Positions 7,373 to 17,051 of a stretch of DNA of 52,609 nucleotides are shown here, in pieces. The notes beneath the pieces are model-generated. The model did not search any database. It saw only the letters and a program-made list of their open reading frames with translations, and had not been told where the DNA came from. Each line of letters opens with the position of its first letter. Positions within the stretch are counted from its first letter, which is position 1. Source of the DNA: an uncultured Gemmiger sp. (GTDB taxonomy: Bacteria; Bacillota; Clostridia; Oscillospirales; Ruminococcaceae); NCBI GenBank assembly GCA_944388105.1, contig CALXHN010000007.1:1-52609 (forward strand). The letters run 5' to 3'. The position numbers and the translations under genes were made by a program.

Positions 7373-9733
7373 ATGTCGTTGCTGCCTTTGCGTGCGCGCC
7401 GCACCTGCTACTGGCAGGTGTTCGGCCTTTGTCTGGTGCTGGCGGCCGTTCTGTTCGTGCCCCATTGCATCATTGACGGGGTCACCGGCGGCTTCTTCCA
7501 TTATGCAGGCGACTTCAACGACCAGATGATCCCGTTCTACGCCTACGCCAACGATTTCGTCAAGCAGGGCGGTTCTTTCAGCTGGGCCACCGACCTGGGC
7601 AGCGGGTTCCTCAATGCCTACTCCTATTATTGCCTGGGATCGCCCTTTTTCTGGCTGACCATCCTCATCCCTGCCCGCTGGATGCCCTTTACCATGGTGC
7701 CCATGCTCTGCCTGAAATTTGCCGTGGCAGGGGGCGGGGCCTACCTTTGGATGCGCCGGTGGGTGCGCAGTGAGGAATGGAGTATCATCGGCGGCGTGCT
7801 GTACGCATTCTGCGGATTCAATATCTACAATATCTTCTTTTATTTCTTTCTGGACGCCCCGGCTTTGTTCCCATATATGCTCAACGCCCTGGATGAGGCG
7901 GTGCTGGACCGTAAATATGGCCGGTTCCCCTTCTGGGCGGCCCTGAACCTGCTCAACAATTATTTCTTCTTTGCAGGACAGGCGGTGTTTCTGGTCGTCT
8001 ACTTTGTGTGCATGTGCCTGTCAAAGCGGTATCGCCTGACCCTGCGCCTGTTTGGCCGCCTTGCCCTGGAAACCCTGCTGGGCTGTGCCATGGGGTGTGT
8101 ACTGCTCCTTCCGGCGGGACTGTCTCTTCTGCAGAATCCACGGACCATCGATCCTTTCAATGGATATGGCTATCTGGTGTACGGCAATCCCCAGCAGTAT
8201 CTGGCCATCCTGTACAGTGCCTTTATGGCGCCGGATGCGCCCTATCTCACCGACCTGTTTACCCAGGGCATCACCAAATGGACCAGCCTGACGGCGTATC
8301 TGCCGGTGGTGGGGATCGTGGCCGGTCTGGCCTTCTGCCGGGTCTGGCGGCGGCACCCCTTCACCCGGATCCTGAAAGTCTGTGTGGTCTGTGCCTTCGT
8401 GCCGGTGCTCAACAGTGCCTTTTACGCCCTCAATTCCAGCTATTATGCCCGCTGGTACTACATGCCCATCCTGATTCTGTGTGCGGCCAGTGCCATGGCC
8501 CTGCGCCACGAAGGCGTGCGGGAAACGGAAGTCCCCCGGGCCCTGGGGCTGGCAGCTGTGGTGACTGTATCCGCCGCCGCCTTTGCCCTGGTGCCCAACA
8601 CCGACGAGGACGGCAATTTTGTGCTGGGCGTGGTGGATAACCAGTACCGTTTCTGGGGATTGTTCATCCTCAGCCTGTTGGGGGTGGGGCTGTTTGCCTT
8701 GCTGCTGCGCTACGGCCTGCGGCGTCCCCGCCGTTTTTCTTCGGTGCTTCTGGCGGGCATCCTGGGGTTTACCTTTGTGTACGGTACCGTGCACATTTCC
8801 ATTTGCAAATACGGACAGTGGGACCATGACCTGGACTATCCTGCCGAAACCTGGGGTGATGTGGACGAACTGAACGACGCTCTGCCCTCGGACGGCTTTT
8901 ACCGGCTGGACGCCTATGAGTGCTACAATAATATGGGCATCTGGCTGGACAAGAGCTGCATCCAGTGTTTCCATTCCACGGTGGCGCCCCATATTCTGGA
9001 ATTCTATCCCTCTGTGGGCGTCACCCGGGATGTGAGTTCCAAACCGGATATGGACCTGTATGCCCTGCGGGGATTGCTCAGCGTGCGCTATACCCTGGTG
9101 CCGGAGGACAAGGTCTCGGCCTGGGAAGCCGATATGACCCGCAGCTGGGCCCTGGTCAGTTCCACCGAACACTACGCGGTGTACGAAAATCAGGATTGGG
9201 TCCCTATGGGATTTACCTATGAGTATTATATCACCCCCGACCGCTTTGAGAATCTGCCGGAAAATGAGCGGGCCCAGGTTCTGATGAAAGCCCTGCTCCT
9301 CACCGAAGAACAGGCCGAAACCTGGGGCGGCTCCCTCCAGCCGCTGCCGGAGGACCTGCTGGAATCCCGGGACTACGAGACGTATGTGCAGGACTGTGCC
9401 GACCGCCGCTCCAGCGGGGTGACCGGTTTCACGGCCACCCGCACCGGGTTTTCTGCCGTGAGCAGCCAGCAGGAAGACACGCTGGTCTTTTTCAGCGTTC
9501 CCTACGATGACGGGTTTACCGCCACCGTCAACGGACAGGAGGTGCCCATCCTCAATGTGGATAACGGGCTGATGGCGGTACCGGTGCCGGCAGGGGAGAG
9601 CGAGATTCTCTTTACCTACCGCACCCCCGGCCTGTCCGTGTCGGTGCCCGTCAGCCTGACGGCTCTGGCCGCATATGCGGTCTATCTGCTGGTTTTGCGC
9701 CGCCGGAAGCAGCCCGAAAACCACCTATCATAA
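7373..9733 (+). CDS. YfhO-family multi-pass membrane protein (GT-C-like glycosyltransferase)
   Basis: 786-residue integral membrane protein with about a dozen hydrophobic segments in the first 450 residues and one near the C-terminus (about 760-780), separated by a roughly 300-residue extracytoplasmic domain. The early GDFNDQMIPFYAYAN loop after TM1 is typical of YfhO proteins, which resemble GT-C transferases. In Bacillus and Listeria, YfhO-type proteins add sugars to lipoteichoic acid using undecaprenyl-linked donors. The start ATG is set by AAAGGAGGG 8 bases upstream. No CsbB/GtrA-type partner gene is nearby, so the substrate is unknown. The gene is 53 bases upstream of tex. Confidence 0.8.
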   Translation: MSLLPLRARRTCYWQVFGLCLVLAAVLFVPHCIIDGVTGGFFHYAGDFNDQMIPFYAYANDFVKQGGSFSWATDLGSGFLNAYSYYCLGSPFFWLTILIPARWMPFTMVPMLCLKFAVAGGGAYLWMRRWVRSEEWSIIGGVLYAFCGFNIYNIFFYFFLDAPALFPYMLNALDEAVLDRKYGRFPFWAALNLLNNYFFFAGQAVFLVVYFVCMCLSKRYRLTLRLFGRLALETLLGCAMGCVLLLPAGLSLLQNPRTIDPFNGYGYLVYGNPQQYLAILYSAFMAPDAPYLTDLFTQGITKWTSLTAYLPVVGIVAGLAFCRVWRRHPFTRILKVCVVCAFVPVLNSAFYALNSSYYARWYYMPILILCAASAMALRHEGVRETEVPRALGLAAVVTVSAAAFALVPNTDEDGNFVLGVVDNQYRFWGLFILSLLGVGLFALLLRYGLRRPRRFSSVLLAGILGFTFVYGTVHISICKYGQWDHDLDYPAETWGDVDELNDALPSDGFYRLDAYECYNNMGIWLDKSCIQCFHSTVAPHILEFYPSVGVTRDVSSKPDMDLYALRGLLSVRYTLVPEDKVSAWEADMTRSWALVSSTEHYAVYENQDWVPMGFTYEYYITPDRFENLPENERAQVLMKALLLTEEQAETWGGSLQPLPEDLLESRDYETYVQDCADRRSSGVTGFTATRTGFSAVSSQQEDTLVFFSVPYDDGFTATVNGQEVPILNVDNGLMAVPVPAGESEILFTYRTPGLSVSVPVSLTALAAYAVYLLVLRRRKQPENHLS

Positions 9734-9786
9734 ATTTTATATATCTTTAGTATATAAAAGGTCATTTCAGTGAAAAAGGAGAAACC

Positions 9787-11952
<2,166 letters not shown>

Positions 11953-12260
11953 AAAATGACGGGATCGGGGGAGAAAAACCGAAAAACCTTTTCATTATGG
12001 AGTAATGTTGTGCGTACGATGCGAACAACCCTTATACAGAATGTGCAAAAAATGGAAAAAAAGGCCCGAAACCATAAAATGGAAAACTATCATATAAAAA
12101 TAAAGAAATAATGATATAAAAACTGGTGATAAAAAGGCGGAAGTGTTCACTGAAAATTGTAATAGCCCACAAAACGGAAAATGAAGAAATAGCCCTTTTG
12201 TGCATCCTGTAGAAAACAAGACCTCCGTTGTCTGCAACATGAATTCCAGGGCGATAATCA
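11953..12260. other. AT-rich non-coding stretch between tex and the HPr-like gene
   Basis: This is part of a 411-bp gap. It is much richer in A and T than the surrounding genes and has many short runs of A. I see no tRNA, no convincing terminator and no gene with a ribosome site. A minus-strand open frame across it (11995-12453) has no RBS and overlaps the HPr-like gene, so I do not count it. Confidence 0.5.
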
Positions 12261-12269
12261 TGCTATAAT
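12261..12269 (+). promoter_or_regulatory. Extended -10 promoter of the HPr-like gene
   Basis: TGC directly before a consensus TATAAT (12264-12269). The -35 region (GAATTC at 17 bases) is poor, which fits an extended -10 promoter. Transcription would start near 12276, right at the structured leader. Confidence 0.65.
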
Positions 12270-12277
12270 ACCCACGC

Positions 12278-12337
12278 AAGGCAAAGGTACGGAGCGCGGC
12301 TCCCGATGCCTTGTCCGCGCCGGAATAGGCCGGCGCG
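12278..12337 (+). promoter_or_regulatory. Structured leader RNA upstream of the HPr-like gene
   Basis: Two adjacent hairpins fill the leader. The first closes with AAGGCA/TGCCTT (12278-12283 and 12307-12312) and holds an inner GGAGC/GCTCC hairpin (12291-12303). The second is a GC-rich perfect stem CGCGCCGG/CCGGCGCG (12316-12323 and 12330-12337). No U-tract follows, so it is not a simple terminator. The RBS GGAGGT lies 14 bases downstream. It fits none of the riboswitch consensus patterns I know. Confidence 0.5.
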
Positions 12338-12363
12338 TGGGGATATGTATGGAGGTCTTCAAT

Positions 12364-12585
12364 ATGGTAAGACAAGTCAAGGTTTCCAACTTCACCGAAG
12401 TACAGGGGATCGTGTCTGCCGCTGCCAAATGCTATAACGAGGTTGGCGTGCATGACATGAAGGGCAGCATCGCCGATGCGAAGAGCATCCTCGGCATGAT
12501 GAGCCTGGACTACAGCCGCCCTGTCAAGATCGTCTGCGAAGACGAGCAGGAACTGGACCGCGTTGTCCGTGCGCTGAAGCAGTAA
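12364..12585 (+). CDS. HPr-like protein lacking the active-site histidine
   Basis: 73-residue protein with the HPr fold of the phosphotransferase system. IVSAAAKCYNEV aligns with the first helix of HPr, and DAKSILGMMSL aligns with the regulatory Ser46 region (here Ser41). The active-site loop that normally reads GLHARPA is replaced by a shorter FTEVQG, so neither the phosphorylated histidine nor its partner arginine is present. It therefore cannot carry phosphate in the normal PTS way. The regulatory serine remains, so a Crh-like signalling role is possible, but this is inference. The start is ATG 12364 (GGAGGT 7 bases upstream), not the earlier ATG at 12337. Confidence 0.85.
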   Translation: MVRQVKVSNFTEVQGIVSAAAKCYNEVGVHDMKGSIADAKSILGMMSLDYSRPVKIVCEDEQELDRVVRALKQ

Positions 12586-12622
12586 TGAAGGAAACCGCCC
12601 CGCAACGGGGTTGAAAAAAGCA

Positions 12623-12663
12623 GGGCCCGCTCCCGGTCAGGGAGCGGGCCCCTTTTGTTTTTC
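12623..12663 (+). terminator. Terminator after the HPr-like gene
   Basis: GGGCCCGCTCCC (12623-12634) pairs perfectly with GGGAGCGGGCCC (12640-12651) around a 5-base loop, followed by CTTTTGTTTTT. Confidence 0.92.
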
Positions 12664-12668
12664 ACAGC

Positions 12669-12709
12669 AAAAAAATCAGGCGGCGGACCGATAGGCCCAC
12701 CGCCTGATT
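12669..12709 (-). terminator. Terminator of the MATE gene
   Basis: On the minus strand AATCAGGCGG pairs with CCGCCTGATT (12709-12700 and 12683-12674), followed by a run of seven T. It is placed just beyond the MATE stop codon. Confidence 0.88.
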
Positions 12710-12727
12710 CTGATTTGGCAGGGAGGA

Positions 12728-14089
12728 TCAGATCACCTTGTGTTCCATCCATTTGCCGCGCACGAACCGTACCATAAAGAAGATGCCGCGGCAGATCCAG
12801 TCAATGAACATGCCCAGCCATACGCCCAGCAGACCCATGTGCAGCTGCAGCACGAAGAAGTAGCTCAGGATCACCCGGAACAGCCACATGCTGAAAATGC
12901 TCACCGACATGGTATATTTGGTGTCGCCGCCGGAGCGAAGGGCATTGGGCAGCGTAAAGCTGCATGCCCAGAAGAAGATGCTGAACACCGCAAACCAGCG
13001 CAGGACCTGCTCACACATGATGGTGGCTTCGGGACTCAGATTGTACAGACGGCACATCAGCGGAGCGCTGAGGAACAGGGCCATGTTGGTGGCTGCCAGC
13101 CCGATTACCGCGATTCCCAGCAGCAGCCAGGCGTAGTGCTTGGCCTGCTTTTTCTCACCGGCCCCCAGGCATTGCCCCACCACCGGGATCATGGCAAGGC
13201 TCATGGTATTGCCGGGGATGTTGGTCAGGCTGCTGATGGAGTTTGCCACCGCATTGGCTGCAATGGCCGACGTGCCAAGGGTGGATGTCAGGCTGCTCAC
13301 GCAGAGCTTGCCGATCTGGAACATGCCGTTTTCCAGCCCGGAGGGGATACCGATCCCCAGAATGCGCAGGATCATGGTCCGGTCAGGGCGCATATCCTGC
13401 CATTTTTCAATGCGCAGGGGATTTTCAAACTGCTGCTGCTGCCAGAACACCCAGCAGGCTGCGAAAATACGCCCCACCAGGGTGGCCAGGGCCGCACCCA
13501 GTACGCCGAGTCCGAATCCATAGATCAAAAGGGCATTGCCCGCAATGTTGATGATGTTCATGACCAGGCTGGCCAGCATGCTGATGCGGCTGTTACCCTG
13601 GGCACGGAACAAAGCCGCGCCAGCGTTGTACGCGCCGATAAACGGGTAGGAGATGGCGCTGATGATGAAATAGGTCTGGGCAAAGTTCATCACGTCGTCA
13701 TCGATCTGCCCGAATACCAGCCGCAGAATGGGGCGGCAGAGCAGAAGGGTGACCAGCATGACCGAAATGGTGGAAACCGCCAGCACCGTGTACAGCTGGG
13801 CGGCGCTGCGGCGGGCATTGTCCTCGTCGTGCCGGCCGATGTACTGGCTGCCGATGACCGCGCCGCCGGTGGCCAGGGCGGACAGGATCTGGATGATCAG
13901 AATATTGATGCTGTCTACCAGACTTACGCTGGAAACCGCCGCTTCGCCCACGCCGGATACCATCAGGGTATCCGCCATACCCATGGTCACACTCAGAAGC
14001 TGTTCCAGCAGCATGGGAAAAATCAGCCGCTGCAGGGCCTTACGGCTGAACATGGGCTGTCCCGCCCGAATCTGTGCCGTGTCTGTCAT
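12728..14089 (-). CDS. MATE-family efflux transporter
   Basis: 453-residue integral membrane protein of the MATE (NorM/DinF) family, which exports drugs or metabolites in exchange for Na+ or H+. Two six-helix halves are visible. Each repeats the pattern of a first helix after LIFPMLLEQLLS (half one) and a related ILGIGIPSGLENGMFQIGKL (half two). The motif MADTLMVSGVGEAAVSSVSL in TM1-2 is typical. Translation start is uncertain: ATG at 14089 is used here, but GTG at 14101 is also in frame, and the GAAGGGGAA site lies 14 bases from one and 2 from the other. A perfect-hexamer promoter precedes it. The substrate cannot be told from sequence. Confidence 0.92.
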   Translation of the reverse strand: MTDTAQIRAGQPMFSRKALQRLIFPMLLEQLLSVTMGMADTLMVSGVGEAAVSSVSLVDSINILIIQILSALATGGAVIGSQYIGRHDEDNARRSAAQLYTVLAVSTISVMLVTLLLCRPILRLVFGQIDDDVMNFAQTYFIISAISYPFIGAYNAGAALFRAQGNSRISMLASLVMNIINIAGNALLIYGFGLGVLGAALATLVGRIFAACWVFWQQQQFENPLRIEKWQDMRPDRTMILRILGIGIPSGLENGMFQIGKLCVSSLTSTLGTSAIAANAVANSISSLTNIPGNTMSLAMIPVVGQCLGAGEKKQAKHYAWLLLGIAVIGLAATNMALFLSAPLMCRLYNLSPEATIMCEQVLRWFAVFSIFFWACSFTLPNALRSGGDTKYTMSVSIFSMWLFRVILSYFFVLQLHMGLLGVWLGMFIDWICRGIFFMVRFVRGKWMEHKVI

Positions 14090-14141
14090 TTCTGGATGCA
14101 CTTCCCCTTCACATGTTTCGGCAAAATGCCGTGTATCGGCT

Positions 14142-14171
14142 ATTATACGCCCCTGCCCGGGGAAATGTCAA
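14142..14171 (-). promoter_or_regulatory. Promoter of the MATE gene
   Basis: Minus-strand TTGACA (14171-14166), 18-base spacer, TATAAT (14147-14142). Both hexamers match the sigma-A consensus exactly. The spacer contains CCCCGGGCAGGGG, a partly palindromic stretch that could be a regulator site. Confidence 0.8.
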
Positions 14172-14340
14172 TATCGATGCAAAACGCATAAATATTGCGC
14201 TTTTTGCTTTCGGAGACAAGGGCATAATACCCGGCAAACAACCGGCAAAAAGGGGAAGAGAGCGGGACACCTGCCGGGAACGCATCTTTTTTGCACCGGA
14301 GGAAGAACCACTACCAAAATGTGCCGGACGGCGGTATAAT

Positions 14341-14372
14341 AAAAAAGGCGGCTGCCTGTGCGGGACAGCCGT
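14341..14372 (-). terminator. Terminator of the YheO-type regulator gene
   Basis: On the minus strand ACGGCTG (14372-14366) pairs with CAGCCGC (14354-14348) around an 11-base loop, followed by six T (14346-14341). Confidence 0.7.
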
Positions 14373-14382
14373 TGGGGATGGC

Positions 14383-15024
14383 TTATGGTTTGGCGGGGCG
14401 GTTCAGATACCGGTAAACGGTGGGGACCGACACCGAAAGCTGTGATGCAATCTCGCTGACGGCGCCCTTGATGTTCATGACGCCGCTTTCGCTGAGACGA
14501 TGCACCACTTCCACTTTTTCCGGCACCGACATCCGGGCCGGCGGAATGCCGTATTCCCGGATCACGTCGGAGACACGCTGCTGCATCATGGAAGTCAGGG
14601 TGGGGACGGACAGTGCAGGGGCTGCCTCCCGGGGCTGTTCCAGCGCGAACCGTTCCAGCACAGCCTGCAAAGCGCCGTTCAGCTCCCTGGCGGGGGAGAG
14701 ATCCCTGGTTATGCACAGCAGCCCTGCGGGGTGTGCGGCGTCGCCGATGGGGCATACCCGGCAGCAAAGATCTGCGTTGTGGCCCTGCCCGGGGGGAAGC
14801 GTGACCCAGTCCTGCGGTGCGGAAAAACCGGCATCCGCCACCTCACGCAATGCCTGGGGGAGGGGACTGCCCGGAGTGTGGCCGGTCCGCGGATGACAAA
14901 CGGCCACCAAGGATTGTTCCGGAACGGAAAGATCATACACGCAAATTTCGGTGCCGGAGCCGCACACTTCCCCCAAAAAAGGGACGAACTGTTTGACCAG
15001 TTCTAACATTTCGTTGTCGCTCAC
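14383..15024 (-). CDS. YheO-type PAS / helix-turn-helix transcriptional regulator
   Basis: 213-residue regulator. The N-terminal half (LVKQFVPFLGEVCGSGTEICVYDLS) has the YheO-like PAS domain that probably senses a small ligand. The C-terminal half (IKGAVSEIASQLSVSVPTVYRYL) is the associated helix-turn-helix. The start is taken as GTG 15024 because AGGGAGAG lies 7 bases upstream; a TTG at 15057 is in frame but has no ribosome site. It is divergent from the MalY/PatB-type gene, which makes that gene its most likely target. A minus-strand promoter TTGCGA-17-TATCTT is present. Confidence 0.85.
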   Translation of the reverse strand: MSDNEMLELVKQFVPFLGEVCGSGTEICVYDLSVPEQSLVAVCHPRTGHTPGSPLPQALREVADAGFSAPQDWVTLPPGQGHNADLCCRVCPIGDAAHPAGLLCITRDLSPARELNGALQAVLERFALEQPREAAPALSVPTLTSMMQQRVSDVIREYGIPPARMSVPEKVEVVHRLSESGVMNIKGAVSEIASQLSVSVPTVYRYLNRPAKP

Positions 15025-15102
15025 AGGAACACTCTCCCTTATATTTGACTCAGCCAAGCCGATTTGTAAGCAAAATTTGAAAAGAATATCACTTTATTAA
15101 AA

Positions 15103-15131
15103 AAGATAGCAAAATTTTCCAATTTTCGCAA
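15103..15131 (-). promoter_or_regulatory. Promoter and possible operator of the YheO-type regulator
   Basis: Minus-strand TTGCGA (15131-15126), 17-base spacer, TATCTT (15108-15103). The spacer contains an imperfect inverted repeat GCAAAATT (15109-15116) / AATTTTCGC (15121-15129), and GCAAAATTT recurs at 15070-15078, so autoregulation and control of the divergent gene are plausible. Confidence 0.5.
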
Positions 15132-15222
15132 CAGGCAAGTTGCACAAAGCGGAACAGGAATTTTTTCCGCCGAAAAACAGGCCGTGCGAAGGATGCAGAA
15201 CGGGAAAAAAGGAGAATACAGT

Positions 15223-16428
15223 ATGGAGTACGATTTTACATCTCATCTGGAACGTCATGGCATGGATGCCATCGCGGTGGACGGTGTGGGGCATGGCACA
15301 GCGCCCGGTGCACCAAAAGACGGTTTTGATGTCATTCCCATGTGGGTGGCGGACATGAACTTCCCCACCTTGCCGGACATCCCCGCGGCCATTACCCGGC
15401 GGGCCCAGCATCCGGCTTTCGGATACTTCAGCCCCACGGACGCATACTATGACGCCATCTGCAGCTGGCAGAAACAGCGCAACGGGGTGCAGGGGCTGAC
15501 CAGAGAGCATATCGGCTATGAGAACGGTGTGTTGGGCGGTGTGGTATCCGCGCTGTCGGTCATGGCGGCTCCCGGGGACGCGGTCCTGGTGCACAGCCCC
15601 ACCTACATCGGCTTTACCCACAGCCTGGAAAGTGCCGGGTACCACATTGTGCACAGCCCGCTGCATCTGGATGAAAACGGCGTCTGGCGGATGGATTTTG
15701 CGGACATGGAACAGAAACTGCGCCAGAACCACATTCATGCAGCCATTCTGTGCAGCCCCCACAATCCCTGTGGCCGTGTCTGGTCCCGGGAAGAGCTGGA
15801 ACAGGCCATGGAGATCTACCGCCGCTGCGACTGCTATGTGATCTCGGACGAGATCTGGTCGGATATTCTTCTGGACGGGCACAAGCATATCCCCACCCAG
15901 TCCGTCAGTGAGGATGCCCGACAGCGCACGGTGGCCCTGTATGCCCCCAGCAAGACCTTCAATCTGGCGGGGCTCATCGGCAGTTATCATATTATCTACA
16001 ACAGCCGGCTGCGGGACCGGGTAAAGGCTGCGGGCGGCAGATCCCATTACAATTCCATGAATGTGCTTTCCATGCACGCACTCATCGCCGCGTACAGTGA
16101 CGCCGGCAGCCGTTGGGTGGATGAACTCTGCGCAGTCCTCAGTGGCAATGTCCGCTATGCCTGCGACCATATCGCGGCGCGGTATCCGGGGGTCCGGGTG
16201 GCCCACCCTGAAGGCACCTACATGCTGTTCCTGGATTGCAGCGGCTGGTGTGCGGCCCACGGCTGTACCCTGGATGACCTGCTCCGTGCCGGATGGGACG
16301 TGGGGGTGGCATGGCAGGACGGCCGTCCCTTCCACGGTCCCTGCGCCATCCGCATGAATCTGGCGCTGCCCCTGGACCGTGTGCAGGAAGCCTTCCGCCG
16401 TCTGGATACATACGTGTTCCGCGCATAA
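15223..16428 (+). CDS. MalY/PatB-type PLP enzyme (cystathionine beta-lyase / aminotransferase)
   Basis: 401-residue fold-type I PLP protein. The N-terminus DFTSHLERHGMDA and the IPMWVADMNFPTLPDI stretch are typical of MalY/PatB C-S lyases, which release pyruvate, ammonia and homocysteine from cystathionine. The cofactor lysine is K244 in SKTFNLAG. SPHNPCGRVW holds the asparagine that contacts the PLP ring, and ISDEIWSDI holds the aspartate that pairs with the pyridine nitrogen. The start ATG has AAAAAGGAG 8 bases upstream. Separating C-S lyase from aminotransferase activity by sequence is uncertain. The divergent YheO-type gene probably controls it. Confidence 0.9.
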   Translation: MEYDFTSHLERHGMDAIAVDGVGHGTAPGAPKDGFDVIPMWVADMNFPTLPDIPAAITRRAQHPAFGYFSPTDAYYDAICSWQKQRNGVQGLTREHIGYENGVLGGVVSALSVMAAPGDAVLVHSPTYIGFTHSLESAGYHIVHSPLHLDENGVWRMDFADMEQKLRQNHIHAAILCSPHNPCGRVWSREELEQAMEIYRRCDCYVISDEIWSDILLDGHKHIPTQSVSEDARQRTVALYAPSKTFNLAGLIGSYHIIYNSRLRDRVKAAGGRSHYNSMNVLSMHALIAAYSDAGSRWVDELCAVLSGNVRYACDHIAARYPGVRVAHPEGTYMLFLDCSGWCAAHGCTLDDLLRAGWDVGVAWQDGRPFHGPCAIRMNLALPLDRVQEAFRRLDTYVFRA

Positions 16429-16436
16429 ATACCAAC

Positions 16437-16467
16437 AAAAAAGGCTGCCTTCACCGGCAGCCTTTTT
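16437..16467. terminator. Bidirectional terminator between the PLP enzyme and ogt
   Basis: AAGGCTGCC (16441-16449) pairs with GGCAGCCTT (16456-16464), with T on the plus side and A-run (T on minus) on the other. The ogt stop codon (16451-16453) lies in the loop, so the last ogt codons form one arm of the hairpin. Confidence 0.88.
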
Positions 16468-16924
16468 CCAATGTCAGCAGGAATTTCTTGACGTCCAGCC
16501 CGCCGCCGTATCCCCCCAGTCCGCCGTCGGCGTTGATGACCCGGTGGCAGGGGACCAGGATGCTGACCGGGTTGCGGTGGTTGGCCATACCCACCGCCCG
16601 ACAGGCCTTGGCATTGCCGGCCATGGCGGCTACCTGGGCATAACTGCGGGTCTCTCCGTAGGGGATCTGCTGCAGCGCCGCCCACACCCGCAGCTGAAAC
16701 GGTGTGCCGTGCAGGGAAAGGGGCAGGTCAAACGCCTTCCGCTTCCCGGCAAAGTATTCATCCAGTTCCCGGGCGGTGCGCTGCAGCAAGGCATTCTCCG
16801 GACAGGCTGCCTCGGTGGCCTGCCGCACAAAATATACCCCGCATACCCCGGATTCATCGGCGCACAGCCGTAAAAGTCCCACCGGTGTGCTGTGATACAA
16901 AACGGCTTTGATGGATGGCTGCAT
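16451..16924 (-). CDS. ogt: Methylated-DNA--protein-cysteine methyltransferase
   Basis: 157-residue Ogt/AdaB-type suicide enzyme that removes alkyl groups from O6 of guanine in DNA. The acceptor cysteine is C126 in the ILVPCHRVI motif, preceded by the DNA-binding helix-turn-helix (FQLRVWAALQQIPYGETRSYAQ and ACRAVGMANHRNP region). The start ATG 16924 is preceded by CGGGAGG at 9 bases; longer frames upstream lack a site. Length is normal for the family. It is divergent from the PBP gene and convergent with the PLP enzyme gene, with its terminator overlapping its own 3' end. Confidence 0.96.
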   Translation of the reverse strand: MQPSIKAVLYHSTPVGLLRLCADESGVCGVYFVRQATEAACPENALLQRTARELDEYFAGKRKAFDLPLSLHGTPFQLRVWAALQQIPYGETRSYAQVAAMAGNAKACRAVGMANHRNPVSILVPCHRVINADGGLGGYGGGLDVKKFLLTLEKGCR

Positions 16925-17051
16925 ATCCGAAATCCTCCCGTTCTTTTCGCTTTTTCTCATCATACACGCTATGCCCCCAAAGGGCAAGGGCATACCGCTT
17001 CGGATGGCCGCATACCTCTGTGAAAAGAACAACACAGGGGAGGGCAGCGCC

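Noticed and set aside
12271-12340. Possible cyclic-di-GMP riboswitch (CACGCAAGGCAAA resembles part of that consensus)
   Set aside because: The second conserved stem-loop and the GGACGCAAAGCC segment are missing, so I describe it only as a structured leader.
11995-12453. 152-codon minus-strand frame in the tex/HPr gap
   Set aside because: Aromatic-rich translation is the result of the A-rich plus strand; no ribosome site and it overlaps the HPr-like gene.
12740-14191. Open frame of 483 codons opposite the MATE gene
   Set aside because: Shadow of the MATE gene with no ribosome site; the protein is a His/Gln/Asp-rich composition typical of antisense frames.
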